A stretch of 64,000 nt of DNA from Tenacibaculum sp. SZ-18. GTDB taxonomy: Bacteria; Bacteroidota; Bacteroidia; Flavobacteriales; Flavobacteriaceae. The position numbers were made by a program, and so were the translations under genes. Positions within the stretch are counted from its first letter, which is position 1; the number at the start of each line of letters is the position of its first letter. Positions 1 through 8,853 of the stretch are shown in pieces. The DNA is taken from positions 2,959,777 through 3,023,776 of the forward strand of contig NZ_CP019335.1 in the NCBI RefSeq assembly GCF_002813915.1, read 5' to 3'. The notes beneath the pieces are model-generated. The model was not told the DNA's origin and did not search any database. It saw only the letters and a list, made by a program, of their open reading frames with translations.

Positions 1-3000
1 TAGTTTGTTGAAGATCTCCATGTAAATCTCCAATATATCGTAAGACATGATTTTCATCCTGACTAAGTTTAATTTCATTGAAATAATCATTTAGTTTGTC
101 GCAATTATCAATAAACTCAACTGCACTAGAATCTCTGAACTCTTCTGGAATTAAATTCTCAATATGGATGTCTTCAAATTCGTTTTCTAAATCGAGTTCT
201 CTCGCTAAAATCAAAAGTTTTCTTGCTACATCATTACCACATAAATCTTCTCTAGGATCTGGCTCGGTATATCCATTATTTATTGCTTCTTTTAGTACAG
301 TATCAAATGGTATATTTTCTTCTGAGTATTTATTGAAAATAAAACTTAAAGAACCCGAGAACACACCTCTAATTCGGGTAATATTTTCTCCAGAATCATG
401 TAATAATTTAATCGTATCGATTAAAGGTAATCCAGCGCCAACATTGGTTTCATAGAGATATGTTTTCTTGTTATTCTCTAATACTTGTCTTAGTTTTTTA
501 TAAAAAGAATGAGAAACAGTATTGGCTATTTTGTTTGACGAAACTAAATCGAACCCGTTTTCAACTAATGGGATATAATTCTCTATAAAATTTTGATTTG
601 CAGTATTATCTACAGCAATTAGATTTTCTAAATGATGAGCTTTTGCAAAATCAATAACTTCATCTACAGAACTTTCAATCGAACTTTCATTTAATTTCGT
701 TTGCCAATTATCATCTATTCCATATTTAGAAAGTAATACCTTTTTAGAATTTGCAACTGCGAAAATATTCAGTTGAACTTTTCTTCTATCTAAAATTGCA
801 GGAGTACTTTTTATGATTTGCTCAATTAATGTTCCTCCAACTAATCCTTTACCAAAAACAGCAATATTTATTTTTTTTGCTACGCCGAATATTTGTCCGT
901 GTATTACATTTACAGCTTTATGAAGTTCTTCTTTCTTTACAACTAAACTTACATTTTTACCAGTAATGGTATTGTTGAATAATAAAGGAACTATTTGATT
1001 TTGAATTAGCGCATTGTATGGTAAATGAAACTCGCTTAAATCTTGACCGATTATTGAAATTACTGCCACATCATTTACAATACTAATATGGTTTACATCT
1101 TTGGTTTGTAAATCATACTCAAACTCATGCTTCAATGCTTTGACAGCTAATTCCGCTTTTTCTTTGTCTACTACCAATCCAATTCCTCTTTCAGAAGATC
1201 CTTGAGAAATAATACTTACACTAATATCATGACTTCCTAAAGATTTAAATATCCTTGCATCAACACCAACTTTTCCTAACAAACCTCTTCCTTCAAAATT
1301 TAATAAGGCTACATTATCTAAAATAGAAATTGATTTAATTCCTTTTGCTGAAGACTTTGCAGTTATTAAAGTTCCTTCATCTTTTTGATTGAATGTATTT
1401 AAGATTCTTAAATTGATATTCTTCTCAATTAACGGTATAATGGTTTTTGCATGTAAAATATTCGCACCAAAATTTGCTAATTCATTCGCTTCAGAAAATG
1501 ATAATTCTTCTATTTTCTTTGCATCTGAAACCAAATCAGGATTCGCAGTAAATATTCCATCTACATGTGTATAGTTTTGTAATTCATCTGCGTCTAAATA
1601 ATTTGCCAATAATGATGCTGTATAATTACTACCATTTCGACCTAAAGTTGTTGTTTCATTTTTTAAGTTAGAACCTATAAATCCAGAAACTACGTTTACC
1701 GTTGTACCATTATGTTTTTTATAATAGTTGACAATATTCTCTTTAGAAACTCCTTCTATAGGTTGTGCATTTCCAAAACTCTCATCTGTTTTTAACAATA
1801 AGCGAGCATCGGTAGCATTTGCATTTATGCCTCGTTGTTGTAATAATTCAGTTACCGTCTTTATAGCAATTAATTCACCTTGGGCTAATACTTCATCTTT
1901 TACTTTTGTACTAAAATCTTCCAACAAGCTAACTCCTTCTAACAACTTCTCTAGTTTGTTAAACTCTGCACTAAAATCTAATAACGGAGTAATTTGTCTT
2001 TGACTTAATTTAAACGCCTCTAATTGTTCTTGGTATACTTCACTTGAAGAAGCTTTTTTTAATATTGATTCTAATTCATTAGTAGCGTTTCCTCTAGCAG
2101 AAACGACTACTGTAATATTATCACCACTATCAATTTTACTTTCAATAATATCTATAACTTTTAATATTCCTTCGTTTGATAATGATTTCCCTCCAAACTT
2201 TAAAACTTTCATTTTTTTAGTCTTTTCGTTCTTGTTAAATATTGGTGTAAATATGTTTTCTAATTGATTGTATTCGATTAAAAACGCATCGTGTCCGTGT
2301 ACCGAATTAATCTCATTGTACGTTACATTAGCATTATTTTGCGCTAATTCTTTAAAAGTTTCTCTATTCTCTTCTGCGGTAAAAAACAAGTCAGAATCTA
2401 CTCCTATGATGTGAATTTCTGCATTGATATTTACTAGTTTATCCTCGTCGTTATTTACATCCGTAACATCAATCGTTTTCAATAATTGATTCATCAATTT
2501 ATAAGAAGCTAACTGATATCTTTCTTGTAGTTTTTTTCCATGATGTAACAACCAACTTTCTACATTAAATAAAGTTGATTCTTCATTTTTACTTCTATGA
2601 AAACGTTGTTTAAATGACTCCGGAGTTCGATAACACAACATTGCATGCATTCTAGCGTCATGTACTGGATTATTTGAATTTGTAAGAAATAACTCCTGAA
2701 TTTGACAATTTGCGATTAACCAATCTGTCGATTTCCAGTCTGTAGCAATCGGAATTAGATGCTTGGTTATATTTGGATGTAAAACTGCCATTTCCCAAGC
2801 AATTCCTCCACCAAGTGACCCACCAACTAAAGCAAATAATTGCTCAATTCCTAACTCTTTTAATCCTAAAAGGAAAATTTTTGCAATATCTCTAGCTACA
2901 AAACTTTTATAATCGTCGATTAAAAAATCGTCATAACCGTTTCCTGGAATATTAAAACAAAGAATAGAATATGAATTGATATCAATAACTTTATCGACTC

Positions 3001-3193
3001 CAATAATATCTTTCCACCATCCAGAATCTCCAGCAACATTACTATTTCCTGTTAGCGCATGATTTACTAGAATTACTGGTGCAGTACCCAATTCTCTTCC
3101 AAACAATTGATAACTTAATCGTATATCAGAGAACTGAGTACCACTCTCAGTAACATAACTAAGAATATTTATATGAGATAAATTGTTTTTCAC
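1..3193 (-). CDS. thrA: Fused homoserine O-acetyltransferase / aspartokinase / homoserine dehydrogenase, 3' end outside window
   Basis: One open frame of 1,064 codons in the window carries three enzymes. Residues 1-308 are a MetX-type alpha/beta hydrolase with nucleophile Ser126 in GGSLGG and probable triad partners Asp268 (VDSDLF) and His301 (HGHD). After a short Lys/Asn-rich linker, Met328 opens an aspartokinase (MKVLKFGGKSL, TTLGRNGSN, HVDGIFTANPD) with an ACT region. From about residue 773 a homoserine dehydrogenase follows (IAVFGKGLVGG, ETNVGAGLP, NGYTEPDPREDL). It would turn aspartate into O-acetylhomoserine apart from the aspartate-semialdehyde dehydrogenase step. The start is GTG, 4 bases after the metY stop; no early in-frame ATG exists. 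By comparison with the usual 820-residue ThrA, about 80 residues lie off the edge. Frame continuity at the junction was checked at anchor points on both sides (2080, 2212, 2290, 2791). Confidence 0.88.
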   Translation of the reverse strand, partial: MKNNLSHINILSYVTESGTQFSDIRLSYQLFGRELGTAPVILVNHALTGNSNVAGDSGWWKDIIGVDKVIDINSYSILCFNIPGNGYDDFLIDDYKSFVARDIAKIFLLGLKELGIEQLFALVGGSLGGGIAWEMAVLHPNITKHLIPIATDWKSTDWLIANCQIQELFLTNSNNPVHDARMHAMLCYRTPESFKQRFHRSKNEESTLFNVESWLLHHGKKLQERYQLASYKLMNQLLKTIDVTDVNNDEDKLVNINAEIHIIGVDSDLFFTAEENRETFKELAQNNANVTYNEINSVHGHDAFLIEYNQLENIFTPIFNKNEKTKKMKVLKFGGKSLSNEGILKVIDIIESKIDSGDNITVVVSARGNATNELESILKKASSSEVYQEQLEAFKLSQRQITPLLDFSAEFNKLEKLLEGVSLLEDFSTKVKDEVLAQGELIAIKTVTELLQQRGINANATDARLLLKTDESFGNAQPIEGVSKENIVNYYKKHNGTTVNVVSGFIGSNLKNETTTLGRNGSNYTASLLANYLDADELQNYTHVDGIFTANPDLVSDAKKIEELSFSEANELANFGANILHAKTIIPLIEKNINLRILNTFNQKDEGTLITAKSSAKGIKSISILDNVALLNFEGRGLLGKVGVDARIFKSLGSHDISVSIISQGSSERGIGLVVDKEKAELAVKALKHEFEYDLQTKDVNHISIVNDVAVISIIGQDLSEFHLPYNALIQNQIVPLLFNNTITGKNVSLVVKKEELHKAVNVIHGQIFGVAKKINIAVFGKGLVGGTLIEQIIKSTPAILDRRKVQLNIFAVANSKKVLLSKYGIDDNWQTKLNESSIESSVDEVIDFAKAHHLENLIAVDNTANQNFIENYIPLVENGFDLVSSNKIANTVSHSFYKKLRQVLENNKKTYLYETNVGAGLPLIDTIKLLHDSGENITRIRGVFSGSLSFIFNKYSEENIPFDTVLKEAINNGYTEPDPREDLCGNDVARKLLILARELDLENEFEDIHIENLIPEEFRDSSAVEFIDNCDKLNDYFNEIKLSQDENHVLRYIGDLHGDLQQT

Positions 3194-3197
3194 CGTA

Positions 3198-4490
3198 CTA
3201 CGCTAAAACTGATTTTGGAATTTTCGAAAATGCTTCTTGTAAATCTTGTTTTAAATCTTCAAGATTTTCAATACCAACTGATAATCGAATTAGATCTTTA
3301 GTAACTCCAGAAGCTTCTTGTTCTTCATCTGTTAATTGCTGATGAGTTGTACTCGCTGGATGAATAATTAAAGATTTTGTGTCTCCAATATTGGCAAGTA
3401 ATGAGAATAACTCCGTATTATCTGCCACTGTTTTCGCGCTTTCGTATCCTCCTTTTACACCAAAGGTTACAATTCCACTTTGACCTTTCGGCAAATATTT
3501 ATCTGCTAATTTTTTATATGGACTGCTTTCTAATCCAGGATAATTTACCCAAGCAACTTCTTCTTGCTGCTCTAACCATTTTGCTATAGCCAAAGCGTTT
3601 TCGCTGTGCTGTTTGATTCGAACACCTAGTGTTTCTAAACCTTGAATAATTTGGAATGCATTTGTTGGACTTAACGCTCCTCCGAAATCTCTTAATCCTT
3701 CTAGAATTAATTTAAAAGTGAATGATAACTGCCCAAGCGTTTCATAGTATTGTAATCCGTGATATCCTGCAGATGGTTCTGTAAATTCAGGAAACTTTCC
3801 ATTATCCCAATCGAAATTTCCTCCATCGATAATTACTCCTCCCAAAGAGTTTCCTTGTCCGCCAATATATTTTGTAAGTGAATGAATTACAATATTCGCT
3901 CCGTGTTTTAATGGATTTAATAAGGATGGTGTTGCTACCGTATTATCAACAATAAAAGGAACTTTTGCTACTTTAGAAACTTCAGCAATTTCCTCTAAAT
4001 CTAATACATCAAGTTTTGGGTTTCCTAACGATTCAACAAAGAATGCTCTCGTATTTTCCTGAACAGCTTCCTTAAAGTTCTCTGGATTTGATGCATCTAC
4101 AAATGTGGTTGTAATTCCTAATCTTGGTAAAGTAACTTTTAATAAATTATATGTTCCCCCGTACAAGCTACTCGATGCGACAATATGATCTCCAGCCTTT
4201 AACAATGTTAATAATCCTGTTGAAATTGCAGCAGTTCCTGAAGCAAATACTACTGCTCCCACACCACCTTCTAAAGCAGCTAAGCGATCTTGTAATATCT
4301 GGTTTGTTGGATTATTCAGACGGGTATAAATAAATCCTAATTCTTTTAATGAAAATAGATTTGCAGCATGGTCTGAATTGTTGAATACATAAGAGCTAGA
4401 TTGATAAATTGGAACTGCTCTTGTTCCTAAGGTTTGTTGAACATCGTGTCCTGCATGCAATGCTAAAGTTTCAAATTTTTGTGTACTCAT
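3198..4490 (-). CDS. metY: O-acetylhomoserine sulfhydrylase (aminocarboxypropyltransferase)
   Basis: A 430-residue PLP enzyme of the Cys/Met metabolism family. It makes homocysteine from O-acetylhomoserine and sulfide, in the cytoplasm. The opening LALHAGHD, the substrate loop [12 protein letters not shown] and the PLP lysine Lys207 in [16 protein letters not shown] are all visible. The length matches the bacterial MetY class rather than the shorter MetB/MetC. It is the first gene after the SAM riboswitch, and the next gene, which makes its substrate, begins 4 bases past its stop, so the two are co-transcribed. MetY and MetZ cannot be fully separated by eye, but the length favours MetY. Confidence 0.93.
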   Translation of the reverse strand: MSTQKFETLALHAGHDVQQTLGTRAVPIYQSSSYVFNNSDHAANLFSLKELGFIYTRLNNPTNQILQDRLAALEGGVGAVVFASGTAAISTGLLTLLKAGDHIVASSSLYGGTYNLLKVTLPRLGITTTFVDASNPENFKEAVQENTRAFFVESLGNPKLDVLDLEEIAEVSKVAKVPFIVDNTVATPSLLNPLKHGANIVIHSLTKYIGGQGNSLGGVIIDGGNFDWDNGKFPEFTEPSAGYHGLQYYETLGQLSFTFKLILEGLRDFGGALSPTNAFQIIQGLETLGVRIKQHSENALAIAKWLEQQEEVAWVNYPGLESSPYKKLADKYLPKGQSGIVTFGVKGGYESAKTVADNTELFSLLANIGDTKSLIIHPASTTHQQLTDEEQEASGVTKDLIRLSVGIENLEDLKQDLQEAFSKIPKSVLA

Positions 4491-4621
4491 TTTTCTTCTT
4501 TTTGAAATAATTAATAATTAAACCAAAAGTCAAAACACATCTTTTACGATGATGCTTACAGAAAAATGTTATTAAGAATTTATAGAAATTTATATTTCGT
4601 AAGAAATACGAAAAACTTCTT

Positions 4622-4747
4622 TGTTATCTATCCCAAAACTTTTAGGGTAGAATTTAGCACCTTCTTTGAAATACTGAAAAGAATTCAGTTTAACCAAGGG
4701 TTGCTAAGGTTTCAAAGGGTCTATTCCCTCCACCTTTCTTGATAACA
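4622..4747 (-). ncRNA. SAM-I riboswitch (S-box leader)
   Basis: Read on the minus strand, the region holds the SAM-I core: ATCAAGAAAGGTGGAGGGA (4744-4726), then CCCTTTGAAACCTTAGCAACC, and near the 3' end AAGGTGCTAAATTC. The outer P1 arms TGTTATC (4747-4741) and GATAACA (4628-4622) pair perfectly. Binding of S-adenosylmethionine is known for this class and normally turns expression off. It sits 132 bases before the metY start. A 7-bp hairpin (TTTCGTA/TACGAAA, about 4598-4616) follows but has no clear T-run, so the expression platform (termination or translation) is not decided. Confidence 0.9.
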
Positions 4748-4778
4748 TTAAATCGATAAGTGTTTGAACTTTACAGTG

Positions 4779-4810
4779 CAAATATTTGTTTATAAAAATT
4801 TAAAATCCAA
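4779..4810 (-). promoter_or_regulatory. Probable promoter of the metY operon
   Basis: A flavobacterial-type promoter: TTG at 4810-4808, 21 bases, then AATATTTG at 4786-4779 (one mismatch to TAnnTTTG). Transcription would begin about 4772, just upstream of the riboswitch. Confidence 0.45.
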
Positions 4811-4838
4811 ATTTTTAACCTTTTTTTTTGAAAAAAAG

Positions 4839-5834
4839 TTATTTGAACTTGAATTTCATCAGTACTGGCAAATGATCTGAAGCCTGACCAAACTCTTCAA
4901 GAACATCTCCATTTACATACTCTATAAATTGCTCTGAATAGAAGATATAATCTAGTCTTTTATAAGGATTTTCGGCATCAAAAGTATTTGCAAAATTATC
5001 TTTTAAAAATGCAGCATTTCCAATGTTGTCAAGGTTTAGAACTTGAGCAATCGCAGGATCTTCAAAGTTTGGATCACTATTAAAATCTCCCAATAAAATA
5101 GTTGGTTTCGATTGTGAATATTGTTTAAATATTTCCACCACATTTTTTAATTGTTTCACTCTAGTTTCTTTATCAAAAGCTTCTAAATGAACATTCATCA
5201 AAATTAATTCTTTCCCGTTCACATTAATTTTTGTGATCTGTAATAATCTATCTAAATAAAAAGCATTTTTGAAAAAGGGAGTATTCTCAACTCTATCTAA
5301 AACAATTCTATCATGCTTAATTATCTCATATTTACTTAAAATTGACTGTCCCGACACTACTTGTCCAAAATGTGCAGATGGTGGGAAATATGGAAAAGGG
5401 ACATATTTTTTATCCCAATTTACAGTTCTAGCCACATGATTATATCCAAGTTTTGATATTTCATCTTCTTGATTTACTTGAAAAGAACGCTTCGAATTAT
5501 AATCAATTTCTTGAAAAGCAATAAAATCGACATTCAACTTTTTGAAAAGTTTTTTTACATGAACTAAATTGCTATCAACTAACTCTTTTGGTCTATCCTG
5601 AGCAGTATTGTTAGTCATTCCACTTAAATAACCGATATTATAAGTAACAATTGAAAAAATAGAATCACTCATCTTTTCAACTTCATAATTATTAACAATA
5701 ACCTTCTTGTATTCACTTTTTTCCATAGTTGCACTAGAACCCCAGAAATAGAACAGAACAACAATAGCAGCTAATATTAAAACAAGTTTCAAAAAATACG
5801 ATACAATTCTTTTAATCATCTTATTAAGTTTCAA
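4839..5834 (-). CDS. Endonuclease/exonuclease/phosphatase family protein, membrane-anchored
   Basis: 331 residues. An N-terminal hydrophobic segment (about 10-29) suggests a membrane anchor with the catalytic domain outside the cytoplasm. The fold motifs are in order: ILSIVTYN-like strand as SIVTYNIG, catalytic FQEIDYNS, NVHLEAF, GDFNSDP and the terminal SDHLPV. The family includes DNase I-like nucleases, sphingomyelinases and inositol phosphatases; the substrate cannot be told from sequence. It stands alone between the met promoter region and a divergent gene. The start ATG directly precedes the basic-hydrophobic stretch MKLNKMIKRIVSYFLK. Confidence 0.85.
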   Translation of the reverse strand: MKLNKMIKRIVSYFLKLVLILAAIVVLFYFWGSSATMEKSEYKKVIVNNYEVEKMSDSIFSIVTYNIGYLSGMTNNTAQDRPKELVDSNLVHVKKLFKKLNVDFIAFQEIDYNSKRSFQVNQEDEISKLGYNHVARTVNWDKKYVPFPYFPPSAHFGQVVSGQSILSKYEIIKHDRIVLDRVENTPFFKNAFYLDRLLQITKINVNGKELILMNVHLEAFDKETRVKQLKNVVEIFKQYSQSKPTILLGDFNSDPNFEDPAIAQVLNLDNIGNAAFLKDNFANTFDAENPYKRLDYIFYSEQFIEYVNGDVLEEFGQASDHLPVLMKFKFK

Positions 5835-5943
5835 TAGTTGATTGAACCGCTAAAATACAGATTCAAAAAGTTTTTTGTAAGAGATTAAACCTTTTCTCAA
5901 TTCGATTGTCTTAAAGTTGTACTATATATTTAAACAATATAAC

Positions 5944-6396
5944 ATGAAAAAAATAGCATTAGCATTAATGGCGCTGACATTATCATTAACAGTTTCAGCA
6001 CAAAAAAGAAAAAAAAACAAAGATTTTACAGTTGAACAAGAAACTGAGTTAGTCTTAAAAAAAATGACCTTAAACTATGATCTTTCTAATCGTCAAGTAA
6101 ATAAAATAAGGCCTTTATTAGCAGAGAAAATTAATCATAGAGATTCCCATAGAAAAAATAGAGAGGCAAAAAAAGGAGAACATAAAAAATTAAGTTCTGA
6201 TGAACGATATAAGAGAGAAATGGCTCGTTTAGATAAAATGATTGCTTTTAAAGCAAACATGAAAGATATTTTAAATGATAAACAATATGAACGTTTTGAA
6301 AAAGTAGCTGCTCGCAAAAAGCATAAAATGAAGAGAAGAGGAAAACATAGAAAAATGAAACACGACAGAAGAGAAATGGATGATGACAGAGGATAA
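5944..6396 (+). CDS. Small secreted basic protein, Spy/CpxP-like in layout
   Basis: 150 residues from the ATG at 5944, chosen over an upstream TTG because it opens a clean signal peptide (MKKIALALMALTLSLTVSAQ). The mature part is very rich in Lys, Arg and His, is predicted helical, and ends in a KHKMKRRGKHRKMKHDRR tail. The helical spacing (MTLNYDLSNRQVNKIRPLL, DKMIAFKANMKDILNDKQYERF) resembles the LTxxQ periplasmic chaperone/metal sensor layout, but similarity is weak and no function is claimed. A strong terminator follows. Confidence 0.7.
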   Translation: MKKIALALMALTLSLTVSAQKRKKNKDFTVEQETELVLKKMTLNYDLSNRQVNKIRPLLAEKINHRDSHRKNREAKKGEHKKLSSDERYKREMARLDKMIAFKANMKDILNDKQYERFEKVAARKKHKMKRRGKHRKMKHDRREMDDDRG

Positions 6397-6427
6397 TTGC
6401 TGCGTAATTTAATTGGTTTCTAGAAAT

Positions 6428-6458
6428 AAACCCGGTTCTTTATTGAATCGGGTTTTAC
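6428..6458 (+). terminator. Rho-independent terminator
   Basis: Stem AAACCCGGTTC (6428-6438) pairs with GAATCGGGTTT (6445-6455), one G-T pair, 6-base loop, then T. It ends the small basic protein gene. Confidence 0.8.
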
Positions 6459-6868
6459 TCTTCTACACAAGCTCTCTATTATCATTAACCTAAAACTCTA
6501 TTGCCAAATAGTCGCTTTTAAAACAAATTTTATAATCATTTCTTTCTTCAAATAGCACTTAATATAAGCTTATCTTATTTACATTTTGCGGCATAATTTA
6601 TAAGATCAACTAATAATATTAATAGAAAAGTCAAGACCCAAATTAAGCATATTTACGCTATTTTATCTAGTCGAAAAAACTATCTAAATCCTAATACTTT
6701 AAGCGAAATATATTAATAAATTGCTGTTCTCTTTCACCAAATCTAATTCATAAAAAGAACTAGATTTTGATACTTAGTATAAGTTAGAAAGCTTTATCCT
6801 TCGAATAGAAAAAAATGAGTGATTTTTTTTGTTTACATTATAGTTGAAACGAAAAACATGAACAAACT
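6459..6868. other. Gene-free stretch
   Basis: About 410 bases of AT-rich DNA between a terminator and the 3' end of a broken gene. I see no ORF with protein-like composition, no RNA fold and no repeats. Confidence 0.5.
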
Positions 6869-7603
6869 TTATCTAATATTTATAGGTAATCCAAACCCTA
6901 ATCCGAACCTTAAGTCTTTATCATCTCCGTTTGGTTCTAAATTAAGATCTGTTCTGTCTACAAACGCTTGAATTGTTACTATTGGTTTTGAATCTTTTTT
7001 CCCTTTCAAATTAAATAACATCCCCAATCTCATCGGTAACCTCTCTAAATTTTCTAGTAAACCAACTTTGCTGAACTTTATGTGGTGGTAGGTGAAACTT
7101 CCGAAAAACCCTAGTGGTATTTTAAACGGATAATAATACATTTCGAAGTTGAACGAACTACCGAAACCATATTCGTATAAAGAATCTCCAATAAATGCAT
7201 TATTTGATTGTGAAAATTCAATAGGATTACCATTAACATCATTCCCTAAAAATCCTGTAGCGTCAAGTACACTGCTTCTAAAATTATAAATAGTAGAAGC
7301 TCTACTTAATTTTGTTGATATTCTTGCAAAAAAACGTTCAGCAGCTAATTTATTGGAAGAGCCTTCCCCTTTTTCATAACTATAATTTAATGACAATGTA
7401 ATTCCGAAAAGGTTTCCTCTTTCTTTGGCAAACATTTTTGAAAACGTTTTAAGAGGATCATATTGAAAACGTTGAAAGCTTTCTCTTTGATAGTACGGAC
7501 TCACTCCCTAAAAAAACATATGGTTACCTTTCCATTCTGGTTCTGCATTTTTTAATTCAATTTTATTAATCTCATCCTCTAAATCAGATAAAATATAATC
7601 TAT
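6869..7603 (-). pseudogene. Remnant of an outer-membrane beta-barrel-like gene
   Basis: The last 211 codons are open from a GTG at 7504 and read like outer-membrane strands (FGITLSLNYSY, FGSSFNFEMYYYPF, LRFGLGFGLP). Two codons upstream, in the same frame, lies a TAG (7510-7508), and the frame then continues open for 31 more codons of natural-looking protein (DYILSDLEDEINKIE, EPEWKGNHMFF) until a TAA at 7606, abutting the carbonic anhydrase stop. No start codon or signal peptide is present. This suggests a truncated gene with an in-frame stop. The family is not recognised. It could alternatively be a short gene starting at GTG 7504, but it would lack an export signal. Confidence 0.6.
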
Positions 7604-8112
7604 TTAAACCAACTAGCATATTTTACATAATTGTCTGCTATTCTATTAACTTCGCCTGAAGTCAACTCTGGTGAAATATCTTTAACTTTTTTAGCAGGAA
7701 CTCCTGCATAAATACTACCACTTTCGATTCGAGTATTTTTAGTAACCACAGCTCCAGCTGCTATAATTGTGTTGCTTTCAACGATACAATCATCCATTAT
7801 GATACTTCCCATTCCAACCAAAACATTATCGTGAATTGTGCAACCATGAACTATCGCATTATGTCCAATAGATACATTATTACCAATAGTAGTTGGTGAT
7901 TTCTCGAAGGTTGCGTGTATTACAGCTCCATCTTGTACATTCACCTTATCTCCCATTTTAATAAAATGCACATCACCTCGTATAACAGCATTAAACCAAA
8001 CACTACATTCTTTTCCTATTGTTACTTCTCCTATAATTGTTGCGTTTTCGGCAATAAAGCAATCTGCTGATATTTGAGGTGATTTTCCTCGAACTGATTT
8101 AATGATTGGCAT
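7600..8112 (-). CDS. Gamma-carbonic anhydrase family protein (YrdA/PaaY-like)
   Basis: 170 residues of left-handed beta-helix hexapeptide repeats (for example VWFNAVIRGDVHFIKMGDKVNVQDGAVIH). Metal-binding histidines appear in VIHATF, SIGHNAIVHGC. The family binds zinc or another divalent metal as a trimer; members are carbonic anhydrases or acyl-group enzymes of unproven role. It starts 6 bases after the LytTR regulator gene on the same strand, so it is probably the last gene of that operon. Length is normal for the family. Confidence 0.88.
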   Translation of the reverse strand: MPIIKSVRGKSPQISADCFIAENATIIGEVTIGKECSVWFNAVIRGDVHFIKMGDKVNVQDGAVIHATFEKSPTTIGNNVSIGHNAIVHGCTIHDNVLVGMGSIIMDDCIVESNTIIAAGAVVTKNTRIESGSIYAGVPAKKVKDISPELTSGEVNRIADNYVKYASWFK

Positions 8113-8118
8113 AAATTT

Positions 8119-8850
8119 TTATTTAAAAAAAGCTAATAAATTTCCTTTTTTTGATGCTGATACTAATATTTCTTTTCCGCTAGTCAACTCTACACTTCCT
8201 CCTTTTCCTTTCTTGTATTTAGTAATTTCATTAATATTCACTAAGAAAGATTTGTGAATCCTTGCAAATGGATATTCCTTTAAAACTTCCTCAAAATGTT
8301 TCAGTGTTTTACTTACGACTTTCTTTGAGTTTGTTAAGTGAATTTCGGTATAGTTGTCATCAGCTTTACAATAAACGATCTCTTCAACATTAACAACTTC
8401 AAAACCATCTTGTAATGGAATGGTTATTTTACCTGTAATTGTTGGGGTTTTAGGCTGAAGAATTGAATTCTGAAGTTGATTTTCCTTGTCTTTAATTTCC
8501 TTTACTAGACCAACAGATTTAATCAATTCATCAATAGAAATAGGTTTTAATAGATAATATGTAGCTTGATTGTTTAAAGCTTCAATTGCATAATGGTCGT
8601 ATGCTGTCACGAATATTGTTTCAAAAGTTCTATTATCAACCTTTTCTAACAAGTCAAAACCGTTACCAAAAGGCATTTCTACATCTAAAAATACCAAATC
8701 AAGTTCATGTTGTTGAATTAGTTCATAGGCTTCCTGGATATTACTTGCTTCTCCTACCAATTCAAGATCCGGACAATACTTACCAATATAATTCCTTAAT
8801 ATATCTCTACTAATTTGCTCGTCCTCTACAATAATTGTTTTCAATTTCAT
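8119..8850 (-). CDS. LytTR-family response regulator
   Basis: 243 residues. A receiver domain (1-120) has acidic residues EDE near residue 10, phospho-acceptor Asp56 in VFLDVEMP and Lys in YYLLKPIS. A LytTR DNA-binding domain fills about 145-243 (CKADDNYTEIHL, FARIHKSFLVNI). It starts 3 bases after the cognate histidine kinase. LytTR proteins bind paired direct repeats about 21 bases apart; two candidate sites in this window are described in the findings. Confidence 0.93.
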   Translation of the reverse strand: MKLKTIIVEDEQISRDILRNYIGKYCPDLELVGEASNIQEAYELIQQHELDLVFLDVEMPFGNGFDLLEKVDNRTFETIFVTAYDHYAIEALNNQATYYLLKPISIDELIKSVGLVKEIKDKENQLQNSILQPKTPTITGKITIPLQDGFEVVNVEEIVYCKADDNYTEIHLTNSKKVVSKTLKHFEEVLKEYPFARIHKSFLVNINEITKYKKGKGGSVELTSGKEILVSASKKGNLLAFFK

Positions 8851-8853
8851 AAG

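Noticed and set aside
96..2003. Plus-strand open frames across the first 2 kb
   Set aside because: They are antisense shadows of the MetX-ThrA frame; composition is not protein-like.
4591..4620. Terminator as expression platform of the SAM riboswitch
   Set aside because: A 7-bp hairpin exists but no T-run follows, so termination is not supported by sequence alone.
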